This document shows, one piece after another, positions 15,898 through 24,840 of a stretch of 64,000 nt of DNA. The position numbers and the translations under genes are program-made. Below the pieces are notes generated by a model, which did not search any database, was not told the DNA's origin, and worked only from the letters and a program-made list of their open reading frames with translations. Numbering within the stretch: position 1 is the stretch's first letter; every line of letters begins with the position of its first letter. Origin of the DNA: CAXTSE01 sp035554115 (lineage in GTDB: Bacteria > Actinomycetota > Actinomycetes > Actinomycetales > Microbacteriaceae). Where the stretch lies: assembly GCA_035554115.1 (NCBI GenBank), contig DATMIW010000071.1:1-64000 (forward strand), given 5' to 3'.

Positions 15898-17429
15898 CAC
15901 AGCGCGATCCGCACGCGATTGCCGCCTTGCGGGCTGACCTGACGGCGGCGGGATACACGGTCGACGGGCTGACGGCGCTCTGGGGGCCCGAGGCGGGGTC
16001 CGCTCTCGAACGCGGAAACCGGGTGCCGGCCCGGCGTCGACTCGCGCAGCTCGAGAGTGCGACAGCCACCCTCGCAACGGCCTGGATCCTGGGGCTGCCC
16101 GTCAGCGAGGCCCACCTTTCGCGCGCCCTCCCCACGCTCGGCGTTGACGGCGCCATCGGGCTCGAGCTCTTCGAGCGCGCGGAAGTCGAGGGGCGCGGCG
16201 AGGCCGGGCACCTCTATCCGCTCGTCGACCTGCGCCCCTACGCCTTTCTTGACGCACGCGGGGCCGGCGAGTGGTGGATTGCGAGTGATCTAGGAGAGCT
16301 TGCCGTCGGAGTGCTGCGCACCGATCACGTCCTCGGCGTGGGTGGTGCCTCGATGACTCTCAGCGGGTTGATCATGCCTGGGCACATCGGGCGGGCGCTT
16401 GATCTGGGGACCGGATGCGGCATTCAGGCACTGCATCTGGCGCGCGAGGCCGAGCACGTCGTCGCGACGGATATCAGTGAGCGCGCCCTCGACTTCGCGC
16501 GGCTGAACGCGGCACTCAACGGAGTGGACTCAATCGAATTCCGTCTCGGCAGCCTTTTCGAGCCGGTCGCGGGCGAGACCTTCGACCGCATCGTGTCGAA
16601 CCCGCCGTTCGTCATTACCCCGCGGGGTGCCGATGTTCCCGAATACGAGTACCGCGACGGGGGAGCTGTGGGAGACGGATTGCTGATTGCTCTTATCGCC
16701 GACCTTGGCGACCATCTTGAGCCCGGGGGAGTCGCTCAGTTGCTCGGCAATTGGGAATACCGGCACGGATCTCCGGGCCTCGATGCGGTCGGAGCCCGGG
16801 CCCAGGCCGCCGGCCTCGACGCGTGGGTCATCGAGCGCGAGGTCGCCGATCCGGCTCGCTACGCCGAGACCTGGATCCGCGACGGGGGCACGCGCACCGA
16901 TGCCGCCGATTTCGAGCGACTCGTGGGGGCCTGGCTCGACGACTTCGAGCACCGCGGAGTCGAGAGCATCGGCTTCGGCTACCTTCAGCTGCGTCGACCG
17001 CTGAGCGGCGTGCGAAGCCTGCACCGGCTGGAACGGGTGGATGCGGCGCTCGGCACCGCCGGGTCCGGTCTCGGAGCGCAGGTGGCCGCCACCCTCGCCG
17101 CCCACGACGCGCAGCGCGCGCTCGACGATCGCGCTCTCGCCGCCGCACGGCTCACCGTCGCCCCCGATGTCACAGAAGAGCGCAGCCATTGGCCGGGCCA
17201 GGAACACCCCACGGTCATCACTCTGCGGCAGGGCGGCGGCTTGCGGCGCGAGGTGCGCGCGGGCACCGGACTCGCGGCCGTTGTCGGTGCCTGCGACGGC
17301 GAACTGCAGCTCGGGGCGATTATCTCGGCAGTCGCCGGCCTTGTGGAGGTCGACGAGACCGATCTGTCGGCCGAGCTTCTGCCCGAGATTCGCGAACTGC
17401 TGGTGACGGGCATGCTCCGCTTCGAGTGA
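15894..17429 (+). CDS. Class I SAM-dependent methyltransferase with extra N- and C-terminal domains
   Basis: A 511-residue protein, larger than a simple methyltransferase. An N-terminal helical winged-helix-like part (1-140) precedes a class I Rossmann domain (about 150-330) with SAM motif ALDLGTGCGIQAL and the substrate-amine motif IVSNPPFVI. A C-terminal region (about 370-511) ends in a helical domain (LQLGAIISAVAGLVEV). NPPF motifs mark enzymes methylating N atoms in rRNA, glutamine or nucleobases. I recall actinobacterial proteins with DUF7059 and DUF7782 at the two ends of this architecture. ATGA overlap with the MFS gene indicates one operon. Confidence 0.82.
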   Translation: MTQRDPHAIAALRADLTAAGYTVDGLTALWGPEAGSALERGNRVPARRRLAQLESATATLATAWILGLPVSEAHLSRALPTLGVDGAIGLELFERAEVEGRGEAGHLYPLVDLRPYAFLDARGAGEWWIASDLGELAVGVLRTDHVLGVGGASMTLSGLIMPGHIGRALDLGTGCGIQALHLAREAEHVVATDISERALDFARLNAALNGVDSIEFRLGSLFEPVAGETFDRIVSNPPFVITPRGADVPEYEYRDGGAVGDGLLIALIADLGDHLEPGGVAQLLGNWEYRHGSPGLDAVGARAQAAGLDAWVIEREVADPARYAETWIRDGGTRTDAADFERLVGAWLDDFEHRGVESIGFGYLQLRRPLSGVRSLHRLERVDAALGTAGSGLGAQVAATLAAHDAQRALDDRALAAARLTVAPDVTEERSHWPGQEHPTVITLRQGGGLRREVRAGTGLAAVVGACDGELQLGAIISAVAGLVEVDETDLSAELLPEIRELLVTGMLRFE

Positions 17430-17501
17430 GTCACCGCTCAGCACACGCTCAGTCACCCCCCAGTCCGCCGACGTACCGTGGCGAATTGGAGGACACACAG
17501 C

Positions 17502-18095
17502 ATGGGATTCCTAGATCGATTGTTCGGAGCCGATGACGCGGCACCCGCTCCCGCCGCGCCTCGCCGGGCGCCGAGCGAGGACGAACGGGCACTTGCGCGC
17601 TATCGCTATCTGCTCCAGACCGCGCCCCCCGAGACGATCGAACAGGTGCATGCCGAGGCCTTTGCAAAACTCACCGACGAGCAGCGCGCTCTCATATACG
17701 AAGAGCTGAGCAAGGGCGCCGGCACCGGAGAGCGACCCCTGTCCAGCGAACCGGCCACCCTGGCCCGTGCGGCGACACGTACCGAGATGCGCAATCCGGG
17801 AAGCCTGCAAAATGCGCTGGCGGGGCCGAGCTTCGGAAGCATGCTCGGCGCCTCCTTGCTCGGCAGCGTTGCGGGCTATGTTGTCGGATCGGCCCTGGTC
17901 AGCGCATTCCTCCCGTGGGACGCCGCGGGCTCCGACGGCGGCAATGCAGACTCGGGTGCGGCCAATGCTGATGCAGCCGGCACCGATTCAGCGAATTCGG
18001 ACGTGACTGGCACCGATGCGGCGGCCACAGATGTGACCGGTACCGATTCCGCCCTCGGCGACTTCACCTCGGATTTCGGCGGCGACTTCTTCTAG
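17502..18095 (+). CDS. Hypothetical protein, low-complexity acidic C-terminus
   Basis: A 197-residue protein starting MGFLDRLFGADDAAP, with a GGAGGA ribosome site 8 nt upstream. The N-terminal half is charged and helical (LQTAPPETIEQVHAEAFAKL and DEQRALIYEELSKGAG). One hydrophobic segment (about 112-138) is followed by a C-terminal tail made of repeated GTDAA/NADAAGTD units and ending in GGDFF. I recognise similar Microbacteriaceae proteins, sometimes misannotated as cation-transport ATPases; no ATPase motif is present. Function unknown. Confidence 0.7.
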   Translation: MGFLDRLFGADDAAPAPAAPRRAPSEDERALARYRYLLQTAPPETIEQVHAEAFAKLTDEQRALIYEELSKGAGTGERPLSSEPATLARAATRTEMRNPGSLQNALAGPSFGSMLGASLLGSVAGYVVGSALVSAFLPWDAAGSDGGNADSGAANADAAGTDSANSDVTGTDAAATDVTGTDSALGDFTSDFGGDFF

Positions 18096-18117
18096 CTCCG
18101 GACCTTCTAGCTCCGGA
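18090..18117. repeat. 15-bp tandem duplication spanning two convergent stop codons
   Basis: TTCTAGCTCCGGA occurs at 18090-18102 and 18105-18117. The CTAG in copy 1 supplies the TAG stop of the plus-strand gene; the CTAG in copy 2 supplies the TAG stop of the minus-strand acyltransferase. Confidence 0.7.
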
Positions 18118-19483
18118 GAGGAGCGGACGGACTGCCGTTGGGTGTCGCCAGCCGTGGCTCGAATTCGTCGGCGATGCGGGCTCCCCAGCGCAGGCCCCAG
18201 CGGCCGAGAATCAGGATCGCAATGCCGGTTCCGAGGGCGCCGGCGACCGCGATGGGCAGGTTCAGCAGGTACTCGACCTCGACGAACGGCGGAACGATAG
18301 TCAGCACACTCGCCAGCACGATGAACGCCCGTGGGGGTGTGCCTCCCAGCTCGCGGGGCACCTCCCAGCGGCCGACGAGAAGCGACAGCGCGAACAGGGC
18401 CGCGAGCACGAGCACGTAAACGAGGATGCGAGACCACCACCAGGGTGCGCTTCCCGGTGACGGGCTGGCTCCGGGTATGAGCAGCGACAGCCCGGCGAAG
18501 GTAATGATGAGCGGCAAATGCCAGAGGTAGATCGTCATGAGTCGTGTGCCGACCAGGAACACCACGGCCTTCGCTCCACGCGTGCGCATCACGGAGGTGA
18601 GCGGTCGCTTGACCAGTCGGAGGAATGCAGCCTGTGACAGACCGAGGAACACAAGAGGCAGCGTCGGCGGGTTGAGGTTCACCAGCATGTTGGTGTCGTA
18701 GGGACCGATGAGCGAAAGAGGCGCGAGAGCAGCGACACCGCCGAGCATGATCAGCACGAGTACCCAGGCGGGTCGACGGTCGAACCAGCCGTCCGCATAG
18801 AAGAAGCCGAACTGTTGCGCAAGGGGCCACACGAGGAACATGTTCGCGTAGCCGATCTGCGGGATCCCGGTGCCGTAGCGCAAGGCATCGACCACGATCA
18901 CGGCCGCGAACAGCACCAGCACCGTGCGATAGGGGGCACGAGCATGCCACCCCGCCAAAACCGGCACGAACACCTGGCATATTCCGTATGCCGCAATGAA
19001 CCACAGCGGCGAGCCCGCACCGCCCACTATCGCGTCGATGAGGCCTCGATCAACGCCCAGAGCTGGAGCCACGATCAACACGGCGGCGCCGATGACCACG
19101 ACGAAGAAGACGAAGAGTGGGAAGGCGGGCTGCGCGAGTCGCAGGATGCGGGCTGTCACATAATCCCGTCCGTCGCCTCCGCGGCGCTGCAGGCTTCGCC
19201 ACGCGGTCAGACTCGCGAAGCCTCCCACGACAAAGAACAGGGGCATGATCTGGCCGACCCAGGTCACGCCCGTAAACCAGAACTGCTTTTCGAGAGGGCG
19301 GGTGACCGAGAGGGTCCCCGTCGCGTCCGTGCCGACCCCGACCTCGAGAAGATGGATGACGACGACCAGCAGGACGCAGAAGACGCGGGCCAGATCGAGG
19401 GTCAGGTCACGCTTCGAAAGGTCGATTGACGACTTCGCTGTCGCACCATGGGGAAGCGTGCTGGGCTTCGGGTTCGAGCTCAT
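18107..19483 (-). CDS. Acyltransferase family membrane protein
   Basis: A 458-residue multi-span protein (about 10-11 spans) of the acyltransferase 3 family. It opens DLARVFCVLLVVVIHLLEVG, with the catalytic histidine in the first span (VIHLL), followed by FFVVGGFASLTAWRSLQRRG and YLWHLPLIITFAG. Such enzymes acetylate or acylate cell-surface sugars or lipids using cytoplasmic acyl donors. The leaderless -10 TAGAGT is 6 nt upstream of the ATG. It is convergent with the preceding hypothetical and monocistronic. Confidence 0.85.
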   Translation of the reverse strand: MSSNPKPSTLPHGATAKSSIDLSKRDLTLDLARVFCVLLVVVIHLLEVGVGTDATGTLSVTRPLEKQFWFTGVTWVGQIMPLFFVVGGFASLTAWRSLQRRGGDGRDYVTARILRLAQPAFPLFVFFVVVIGAAVLIVAPALGVDRGLIDAIVGGAGSPLWFIAAYGICQVFVPVLAGWHARAPYRTVLVLFAAVIVVDALRYGTGIPQIGYANMFLVWPLAQQFGFFYADGWFDRRPAWVLVLIMLGGVAALAPLSLIGPYDTNMLVNLNPPTLPLVFLGLSQAAFLRLVKRPLTSVMRTRGAKAVVFLVGTRLMTIYLWHLPLIITFAGLSLLIPGASPSPGSAPWWWSRILVYVLVLAALFALSLLVGRWEVPRELGGTPPRAFIVLASVLTIVPPFVEVEYLLNLPIAVAGALGTGIAILILGRWGLRWGARIADEFEPRLATPNGSPSAPLRS

Positions 19484-19640
19484 CCCGACACTCTAGAGGC
19501 CGCGTGGCCCCGAGCGCGGCTGGCGTGAGACTGATGTTTGCCAGGGGTTTTCCAGACTGGTGTTGCACGATGGCTGCAGTCATTCGCTGCTTACCCGTAT
19601 GCGTTCGACCCCCTGACGCGCTTCCGCGCGTCCGCACGTG

Positions 19641-19702
19641 CCCGACCAGCTGCGCCCGACAGACTCTGCCCGACCAGACCTAGCCCGACACCCGTGCTCG
19701 AC
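19641..19702. repeat. Short direct-repeat array CCCGAC, 14-bp spacing
   Basis: CCCGAC starts at 19641, 19655, 19669 and 19684, and the variant CTCGAC at 19697, giving spacings of 14, 14, 15 and 13 bp. It lies in the 239-bp gap between the acyltransferase and the M23 peptidase gene. It may be a cluster of sites for a regulator; nothing else coding is visible in the gap. Confidence 0.4.
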
Positions 19703-19722
19703 CAGGAAGTGCTTTTCTCTTC

Positions 19723-20508
19723 GTGACATCCCGACGTTCTTCTTTTGTGCATTCGCCCCGAACTGATCGGGTTGCGGCACGATCTCGACGACGGATCCGC
19801 GAAGAGGCAGGGGTCCGTCGGTCGGTCTCGAGGCACCGTGCGGACTCAAGCCACCGGGAGCAGCGCCCGAGTGGCGGCGCCGTTTCGTCTCACTATGGGC
19901 CCGGCTTCCTGCGCCTCAACAGGCGTCGTCTGGCCATTGCCGCAGCCGCCATCAGTTTCATCACGCTGAGCATTCAAGAGCTTCCGGCGTATGCCGCGCC
20001 CGCCGAGCACCGTGTATCGGTCGCGGGCGGACAGTCGTTCGCCGTTGATGCCTCGGCCGAACAGCCGTCGACCCGTGAAGACACCTTTGGCGTCACGGTG
20101 TTCACGCCGCTGCAATGGCCCGTCGACCCGTCGAGTCGTATTAGCAAGCCGTTCCGCGAGGGATCGCATCACGGCGTCGACCTGCTTCCCGGCGTGGGCA
20201 CACCCGTTGAGGCGATAGCAGACGGCGTCGTCGTCGAGTCCGAGTACTCAGGAGCACTCGGCCAACACGTGATCATTCAGCACATCGTCGACGGCAAGAT
20301 GGTGCAGAGCGTCTACGGTCATATGCAGGCCGAGAATGTTCCCGTTGCAGCCGGCGACAAGGTCTTACGCGGCGAGGTGATCGGTCATGTCGGCAGCACG
20401 GGCGCGAGCACCGGTCCGCATCTGCACTTCGGCATCCTGCCCGACGGCGGAGACCCGGTCGAGCCCATCGCATGGATGAAAGCGCACGTCAACGAGCCGA
20501 TGGTTTAG
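19723..20508 (+). CDS. Secreted M23 family metallopeptidase
   Basis: A 261-residue peptidoglycan endopeptidase. A long, arginine-rich N-terminal cytoplasmic stretch (1-65) precedes a signal/anchor segment (RLAIAAAAISFITLSIQELP, ending in AYA), an extracellular linker, and an M23 (lysostaphin-like) domain (about 130-250) with zinc ligands HHGVDLL and HLHFG and the catalytic GHMQ. Actinobacterial homologues cleave cross-bridges and interact with cell division. The GTG start is uncertain since the N-terminal extension is longer than usual, though such extensions are common in this family. The end overlaps the convergent small gene by 4 bp. Confidence 0.85.
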   Translation: MTSRRSSFVHSPRTDRVAARSRRRIREEAGVRRSVSRHRADSSHREQRPSGGAVSSHYGPGFLRLNRRRLAIAAAAISFITLSIQELPAYAAPAEHRVSVAGGQSFAVDASAEQPSTREDTFGVTVFTPLQWPVDPSSRISKPFREGSHHGVDLLPGVGTPVEAIADGVVVESEYSGALGQHVIIQHIVDGKMVQSVYGHMQAENVPVAAGDKVLRGEVIGHVGSTGASTGPHLHFGILPDGGDPVEPIAWMKAHVNEPMV

Positions 20509-20717
20509 AGGTGCGTCTGGCTGAGCATCGCGACCGCAGTGGGCAAGTCGAGTGACTGCCCGATCTCGACCGCCTTGCTGTAGTTCTCCCCCAGCAGGCT
20601 GACGTACACGGTGTCGCAGACCCGCACGAAGCCGACAGTGGTCGCGCCTTCTCTAACCCGGTGAACGGTGTCCGAAAATTCGGTCACGCTGATCGGAGAG
20701 ATGTTGGTTATCGTCAT
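20505..20717 (-). CDS. Small protein of unknown function (70 aa)
   Basis: A 70-residue mixed alpha-beta protein (MTITNISPISVTEFSDTVHR) with a good ribosome site GAGGAG 6 nt before the ATG. The pattern VGFVRVCDTVYVSLLGENY suggests a small antiparallel sheet with a final helix. It is not recognised. It overlaps the M23 stop and lies downstream of an AT-rich gap that may hold its promoter. Confidence 0.6.
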   Translation of the reverse strand: MTITNISPISVTEFSDTVHRVREGATTVGFVRVCDTVYVSLLGENYSKAVEIGQSLDLPTAVAMLSQTHL

Positions 20718-20818
20718 CGCAGCTCCTCACCACCCTAGAAGTGTCTGTCTCCCCCTATAACACACCCATTCCTCGTAAAGGGATAGAGGGTCGAGGGAAT
20801 TGCTCAGATAACGTACGG

Positions 20819-22534
20819 CTAAGTCCGAAGTATGGCGCCCGTGTCGGGCGGCAAGCGCACGCCGAGTGGGCGAGCCGTCACGCGCTCCGAGGTGGCCAGT
20901 AACAGCTCGCTGCCAGCGACATCCCATGTGCCGGATCCGAGATTCACCGCCACCTGCAGCTCGCCGATGTGCAGTCTGAAGCGGCCCGCTTCGTCGTCAT
21001 AGTCCGCCGAAAGGTCGCGGAAAGTTGCGAGAGTCCACGCCGACTCTCGTCGCCGCAGGGCTATCAGTTCGCGGTACAGCGACAGGATGCGAGCGTGCGG
21101 TTGCTCGGTGAGTTCTGACCAGTCGAGCTGAGACCTCTCAAATGTCGCCGGATCCTGCGGGTCGGGAACGACCTCCCGATCCCATCCCATGCGCGCAAAT
21201 TCGCGTATGCGGCCTGTTGCCACGGCTTCACCCAGTTCGGGCTCGGGGTGGGCCGTGAAGAATTGCCAGGGCGTCGAGGCGGCCCACTCCTCGCCCATGA
21301 AGAGCATCGGCGTGAACGGACTCGCCACTGTCAGCAGGGCACCGATCGCCAGTCGCTCGGGCGAAAGGCCGTGTGTCAGCCTGTCGCCTGCAGCCCGGTT
21401 GCCGATCTGATCGTGGTCTTGTGAGAAGGTCACGAGACGCCACGGTTCAACGTCTGAGGGGATGGGCGCCCCGTGCTCACGACCCCGAAAGGTGGAGTAG
21501 CCGCCATCGTGCACGAAACCGGAGGTCGCCGCTTTCGCGAGAGCGGCCAGCGACGCGAAATCCTCGTAGTAGCCGTGGGTCTCGCCGGTCAGTGCCACGT
21601 GGACGGCGTGGTGGTAGTCGTCGTTCCATTGCGCCGTCAGGCCATGACCGTTGCGTTCGGCGGGGAGGAACATGACGGGGTCATTGAGGTCGGATTCCGC
21701 GATCAGGGTGAGAGGTCGCCCCACCCGCGTCTCCAGCTCGGCCGTCTCTTCGGCTAGCTCGGCGAGCAGGTGAGTCGGGGTCGTGTCGACAAGGGCGTGG
21801 ACCGCGTCGAGCCGCAGTCCGTCGACGCCATAATCGCGCATCCACAGCTGCGCGTTGTCGAGAATGTAGCGACGCACCTCCGGGTCGCCCAGGTTGACAT
21901 TGGACCCCCAGGTATTACCGCCCTCGTCAGCGAGATACGGGCCGAAGTGCGGCAGGTAGTTGCCGCTCGGCCCGAGGTGGTTGTAGACGACGTCTTGCAG
22001 GACGGCGAGATTCCTGTCGTGGCATGCGTCGACGAATCGCGCATATGCCTCAGGGCCGCCGTAGGTCTCATCAACCGCAAACCAGGCGACACCGTCGTAG
22101 CCCCAATTGTGCGCGCCGTTGAAGGAGTTGACGGGCAACAGCTCGACGAAGTCGACCCCGAGGTGCACCAGGTGGTCGAGCCGGGCGATCGCCGAATTGA
22201 GAGTGCCGGCAGGGGTGTAGGTGCCGATATGCAGCTCGTAGATCACGCTTCCGGCGAGCTCGCGGCCGCTCCACGACGGGTGCGTTCGGCCGAAAAGGCC
22301 GGGGTCGACGACCTGGCTCAGCCCGTGAACCCCGTCGGGCAGGCGCAGTCCGCGGGGGTCGGGGAGTGGATCCGTCGCGTCGTCGAGCAGGAATCCGTAC
22401 CGTGCTCCCGTGGCGAGTTCGCGGTCGTCGCTCCACCATCCGGTGCCGTGGGGGTCCGGTGCGAGTTCGCGTTCCGCGCCGTCGGAGAGCAGACGCACGC
22501 GCGTGGCATGCGGCGCCCACACGCGTGCAATCAC
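20819..22534 (-). CDS. treZ: Malto-oligosyltrehalose trehalohydrolase
   Basis: A 571-residue GH13 enzyme (TreZ), typical length. It releases trehalose from maltooligosyltrehalose. The N-terminal CBM48-like domain (IARVWAPHATRVRLL) is followed by the GH13 barrel with motifs QDVVYNHLGPSGNYL, DYGVDGLRLDAVHAL (nucleophile Asp), LIAESDLNDP (acid/base Glu) and FSQDHDQIGNR. It is last in the treX-treY-treZ operon and its start overlaps the treY stop by 4 bp, indicating coupled translation. Confidence 0.95.
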   Translation of the reverse strand: MIARVWAPHATRVRLLSDGAERELAPDPHGTGWWSDDRELATGARYGFLLDDATDPLPDPRGLRLPDGVHGLSQVVDPGLFGRTHPSWSGRELAGSVIYELHIGTYTPAGTLNSAIARLDHLVHLGVDFVELLPVNSFNGAHNWGYDGVAWFAVDETYGGPEAYARFVDACHDRNLAVLQDVVYNHLGPSGNYLPHFGPYLADEGGNTWGSNVNLGDPEVRRYILDNAQLWMRDYGVDGLRLDAVHALVDTTPTHLLAELAEETAELETRVGRPLTLIAESDLNDPVMFLPAERNGHGLTAQWNDDYHHAVHVALTGETHGYYEDFASLAALAKAATSGFVHDGGYSTFRGREHGAPIPSDVEPWRLVTFSQDHDQIGNRAAGDRLTHGLSPERLAIGALLTVASPFTPMLFMGEEWAASTPWQFFTAHPEPELGEAVATGRIREFARMGWDREVVPDPQDPATFERSQLDWSELTEQPHARILSLYRELIALRRRESAWTLATFRDLSADYDDEAGRFRLHIGELQVAVNLGSGTWDVAGSELLLATSERVTARPLGVRLPPDTGAILRT

Positions 22535-24840
22535 GGGCGGCTGTCGGGCATGAGCAGCGCGACCGGATAGCGGGCAAAGAGTCGGGCCACGGGCACCTCG
22601 CCCCCGTCGAACACCTCGCCGGTCAGCTCGTCACGCAGAGGCCCCGCGGGCAGGTGCACGATGGTGTCGCCCCAGCCGCCACGAGCGGCGAGCCCGATAG
22701 GAAGTCGGGTGGCGAGCACGAGAGCCCCGCCGCGGTCCACGGCGATAAGGTGATCGGCCGCACCGCCAAATGCCGGGAGCGGCATATAACTGGTGAAGAG
22801 GTGCCCACGGTCGCGTCGCGCCCGAAGAGCGCGGGTGACGACCAGCATTTTGGCGGCACCTGTGGCGTCGATGCGGGGAAGGTCTCCGGAATCGAGAGAC
22901 GACAGCAGGCGACGGCGCTCGGCGAAATCGACGGGTCGACGATTGTCGGGGTCGACGAGCGAGTGCTCCCACAGTTCGCTGCCCTGGTAGACGTCGGGCA
23001 CGCCGGGGCCGGTCAGCTGCAGCAGTTTCAGGGCCAGACCGTTCGACCATCCAGCCTGCCGAATGCGAGAGACGATCTCGTCGATGTCGGCCGCGACCTC
23101 TGCGTCATCGAAGGCCGCATCGACAAGCGCCCGCAGCCGCTGCTCGAACGTTTCGTCGGGATCCGACCAACTCGTGGCGCTGCCAGCTTCGCGCGCCGCC
23201 TTTTCCGCGTAGGCGTGCAGGGCGTGGCGATCGCGAGGCCAGCTGCCGATGATGGATTCCCACAGCAGGTTCTCGAGGGCACCGTCGTTGAGCGCGTAGT
23301 CGCGCCTCCGTCGCGCGATGAACTCCGACCACTCATGCGCGATCTCTGACAGCACCGACACTCGTGCGCGAGTGTCTTCTCCGCGCTTGGTGTCGTGGGT
23401 GGACAGGGTCGTCATCGAGGTGGGGTACGAGGCGAGCCTCAGCTGCTGGCGGCGGTGGTATTCGGCGATATCGATGGCGAATTCGTCGGGGTCGGCACCA
23501 ACCTCGGTGAGGGAGACGAGGCGCGATACCCGGTAGAACGCGGTGTCTTCGACGCCCTTCGCCATAACCATGCCCGAGGTCTGCTGGAACCGGATCGCTG
23601 CAGGGTGGGTGGGGTCGGCGAGCACCCCGGCGACAGCCTCGATAACCGGGGCGATGTCGGGGCGACGGGCGACGGCATCCGCTCGTGCCGCCGCCAGGTG
23701 CTCAGCACCGAAGGGAAGGTAACTGCGGTAGACCGGGAAGCAGGCGAGAAGTTCCGCCAGCGCATCCGCGGCGTTGTCGACCTCCGGTAGCTCGCGGCCG
23801 AGCCGCTCGACCTCTGCCCGCAGAATGCCGTCGGCGATCGAACGCTTGGTGTCGTGAATCAGGTCGACCCAGGGCATCATCGAGCCCCGACGCAGGCGTG
23901 AGTCGACGCGCTCGAGGGCACGCTGGCCTGCGGGATCGATGAGTACCCGGTCGAAATCGGCGAGGGCGTCGTAGCCGGTGGTGCCTGCTGTCGCCCAAAA
24001 CGGCGGAAGGGCTTCGCCGCGCTCGAGGATCTTCTCGACGAGGACATAGGCACCGCCCGTCACATCGGCGAGGCGATTGAGGTAGCCGCCCGGATCGGCG
24101 AGGCCGTCCGGATGATCGACGCGGAGTCCATCGACGAGTCCTTCGGTGAACCAGCGGGCAATCTCGCGATGCGAGGCGTCGAAGACATCGAGATTTTCGA
24201 CCCGGATGCCGGCAAGCTCGTTGATGGCGAAGAAGCGGCGGTAGTTGATGTCAGAGTCGGCGCGACGCCATTCGATCAGTTCGTAGTGTTGGCGCGCGAG
24301 GACCGCGTCGACTGCGGCACCGTCGTCGGCACTGCCCGCGGCCAGAGGGTACACATGGTCGTAATAGTGCAGTTCGCCATGGCGCAGCTGCAGATCACCT
24401 GCGGCAATCGCATCGGAAATGCTTTCGTCGAGAACCGGAATGCGCAGGCGACCGTCGCCGGCCTCCCAATCGATGTCGAAGAAGTCGGCATACAGCGAGT
24501 CGCGGCCGTTCTCGAGAACGTCCCACCACCAGGTGTTTTGTTCCGGCGCTGCAACGCCCACATGGTTCGGCACAATGTCGACGAGGACGAAGAGTCCGGC
24601 GACGCGTGCTGCGGCAGAAAGCGCGAGGAGCCCGGCGCGACCGCCGCGGTCGGCATCCACCTGACCGTGATCGACAACGTCATATCCGTGGGAGGACCCA
24701 GCCGTGGCCTGCAGGATCGGCGAGAGGTAGTACCCGTCGACGCCCAGTGCGTGCAGATAGTCGGCAAGTTCAGCGGCACGCGCGAGCGGGAAATCTTTCG
24801 ACAGCTGCAGACGGTACGTCGACCGCGGTGCGGGGGTCAC
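22531..24840 (-). CDS. treY: Maltooligosyl trehalose synthase
   Basis: A 769-residue GH13 enzyme (TreY), which converts the reducing-end maltose of maltodextrins into a trehalose unit by intramolecular transglycosylation. Signature segments are RLQLSKDFPLARAAELADYL, LVDIVPNHVGVAAPEQNTWW, RRFFAINELAGIRVE and GLRVDHPDGLADP, then MAKGVEDTAFYRVSRLVSL, a hallmark of TreY. Length agrees with Arthrobacter-type enzymes. It is sandwiched by 4-bp overlaps between treX and treZ. Together they make trehalose from glycogen for osmotic or desiccation protection. Confidence 0.96.
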   Translation of the reverse strand: MTPAPRSTYRLQLSKDFPLARAAELADYLHALGVDGYYLSPILQATAGSSHGYDVVDHGQVDADRGGRAGLLALSAAARVAGLFVLVDIVPNHVGVAAPEQNTWWWDVLENGRDSLYADFFDIDWEAGDGRLRIPVLDESISDAIAAGDLQLRHGELHYYDHVYPLAAGSADDGAAVDAVLARQHYELIEWRRADSDINYRRFFAINELAGIRVENLDVFDASHREIARWFTEGLVDGLRVDHPDGLADPGGYLNRLADVTGGAYVLVEKILERGEALPPFWATAGTTGYDALADFDRVLIDPAGQRALERVDSRLRRGSMMPWVDLIHDTKRSIADGILRAEVERLGRELPEVDNAADALAELLACFPVYRSYLPFGAEHLAAARADAVARRPDIAPVIEAVAGVLADPTHPAAIRFQQTSGMVMAKGVEDTAFYRVSRLVSLTEVGADPDEFAIDIAEYHRRQQLRLASYPTSMTTLSTHDTKRGEDTRARVSVLSEIAHEWSEFIARRRRDYALNDGALENLLWESIIGSWPRDRHALHAYAEKAAREAGSATSWSDPDETFEQRLRALVDAAFDDAEVAADIDEIVSRIRQAGWSNGLALKLLQLTGPGVPDVYQGSELWEHSLVDPDNRRPVDFAERRRLLSSLDSGDLPRIDATGAAKMLVVTRALRARRDRGHLFTSYMPLPAFGGAADHLIAVDRGGALVLATRLPIGLAARGGWGDTIVHLPAGPLRDELTGEVFDGGEVPVARLFARYPVALLMPDSRP

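Noticed and set aside
19845..19880. GCCACCGGG...CCCGAGTGGC hairpin, considered as part of a c-di-AMP riboswitch of an M23 gene
   Set aside because: It lies inside the predicted peptidase coding region, and I could not find the other conserved elements of the ydaO-type aptamer. A covariance-model search could settle this.
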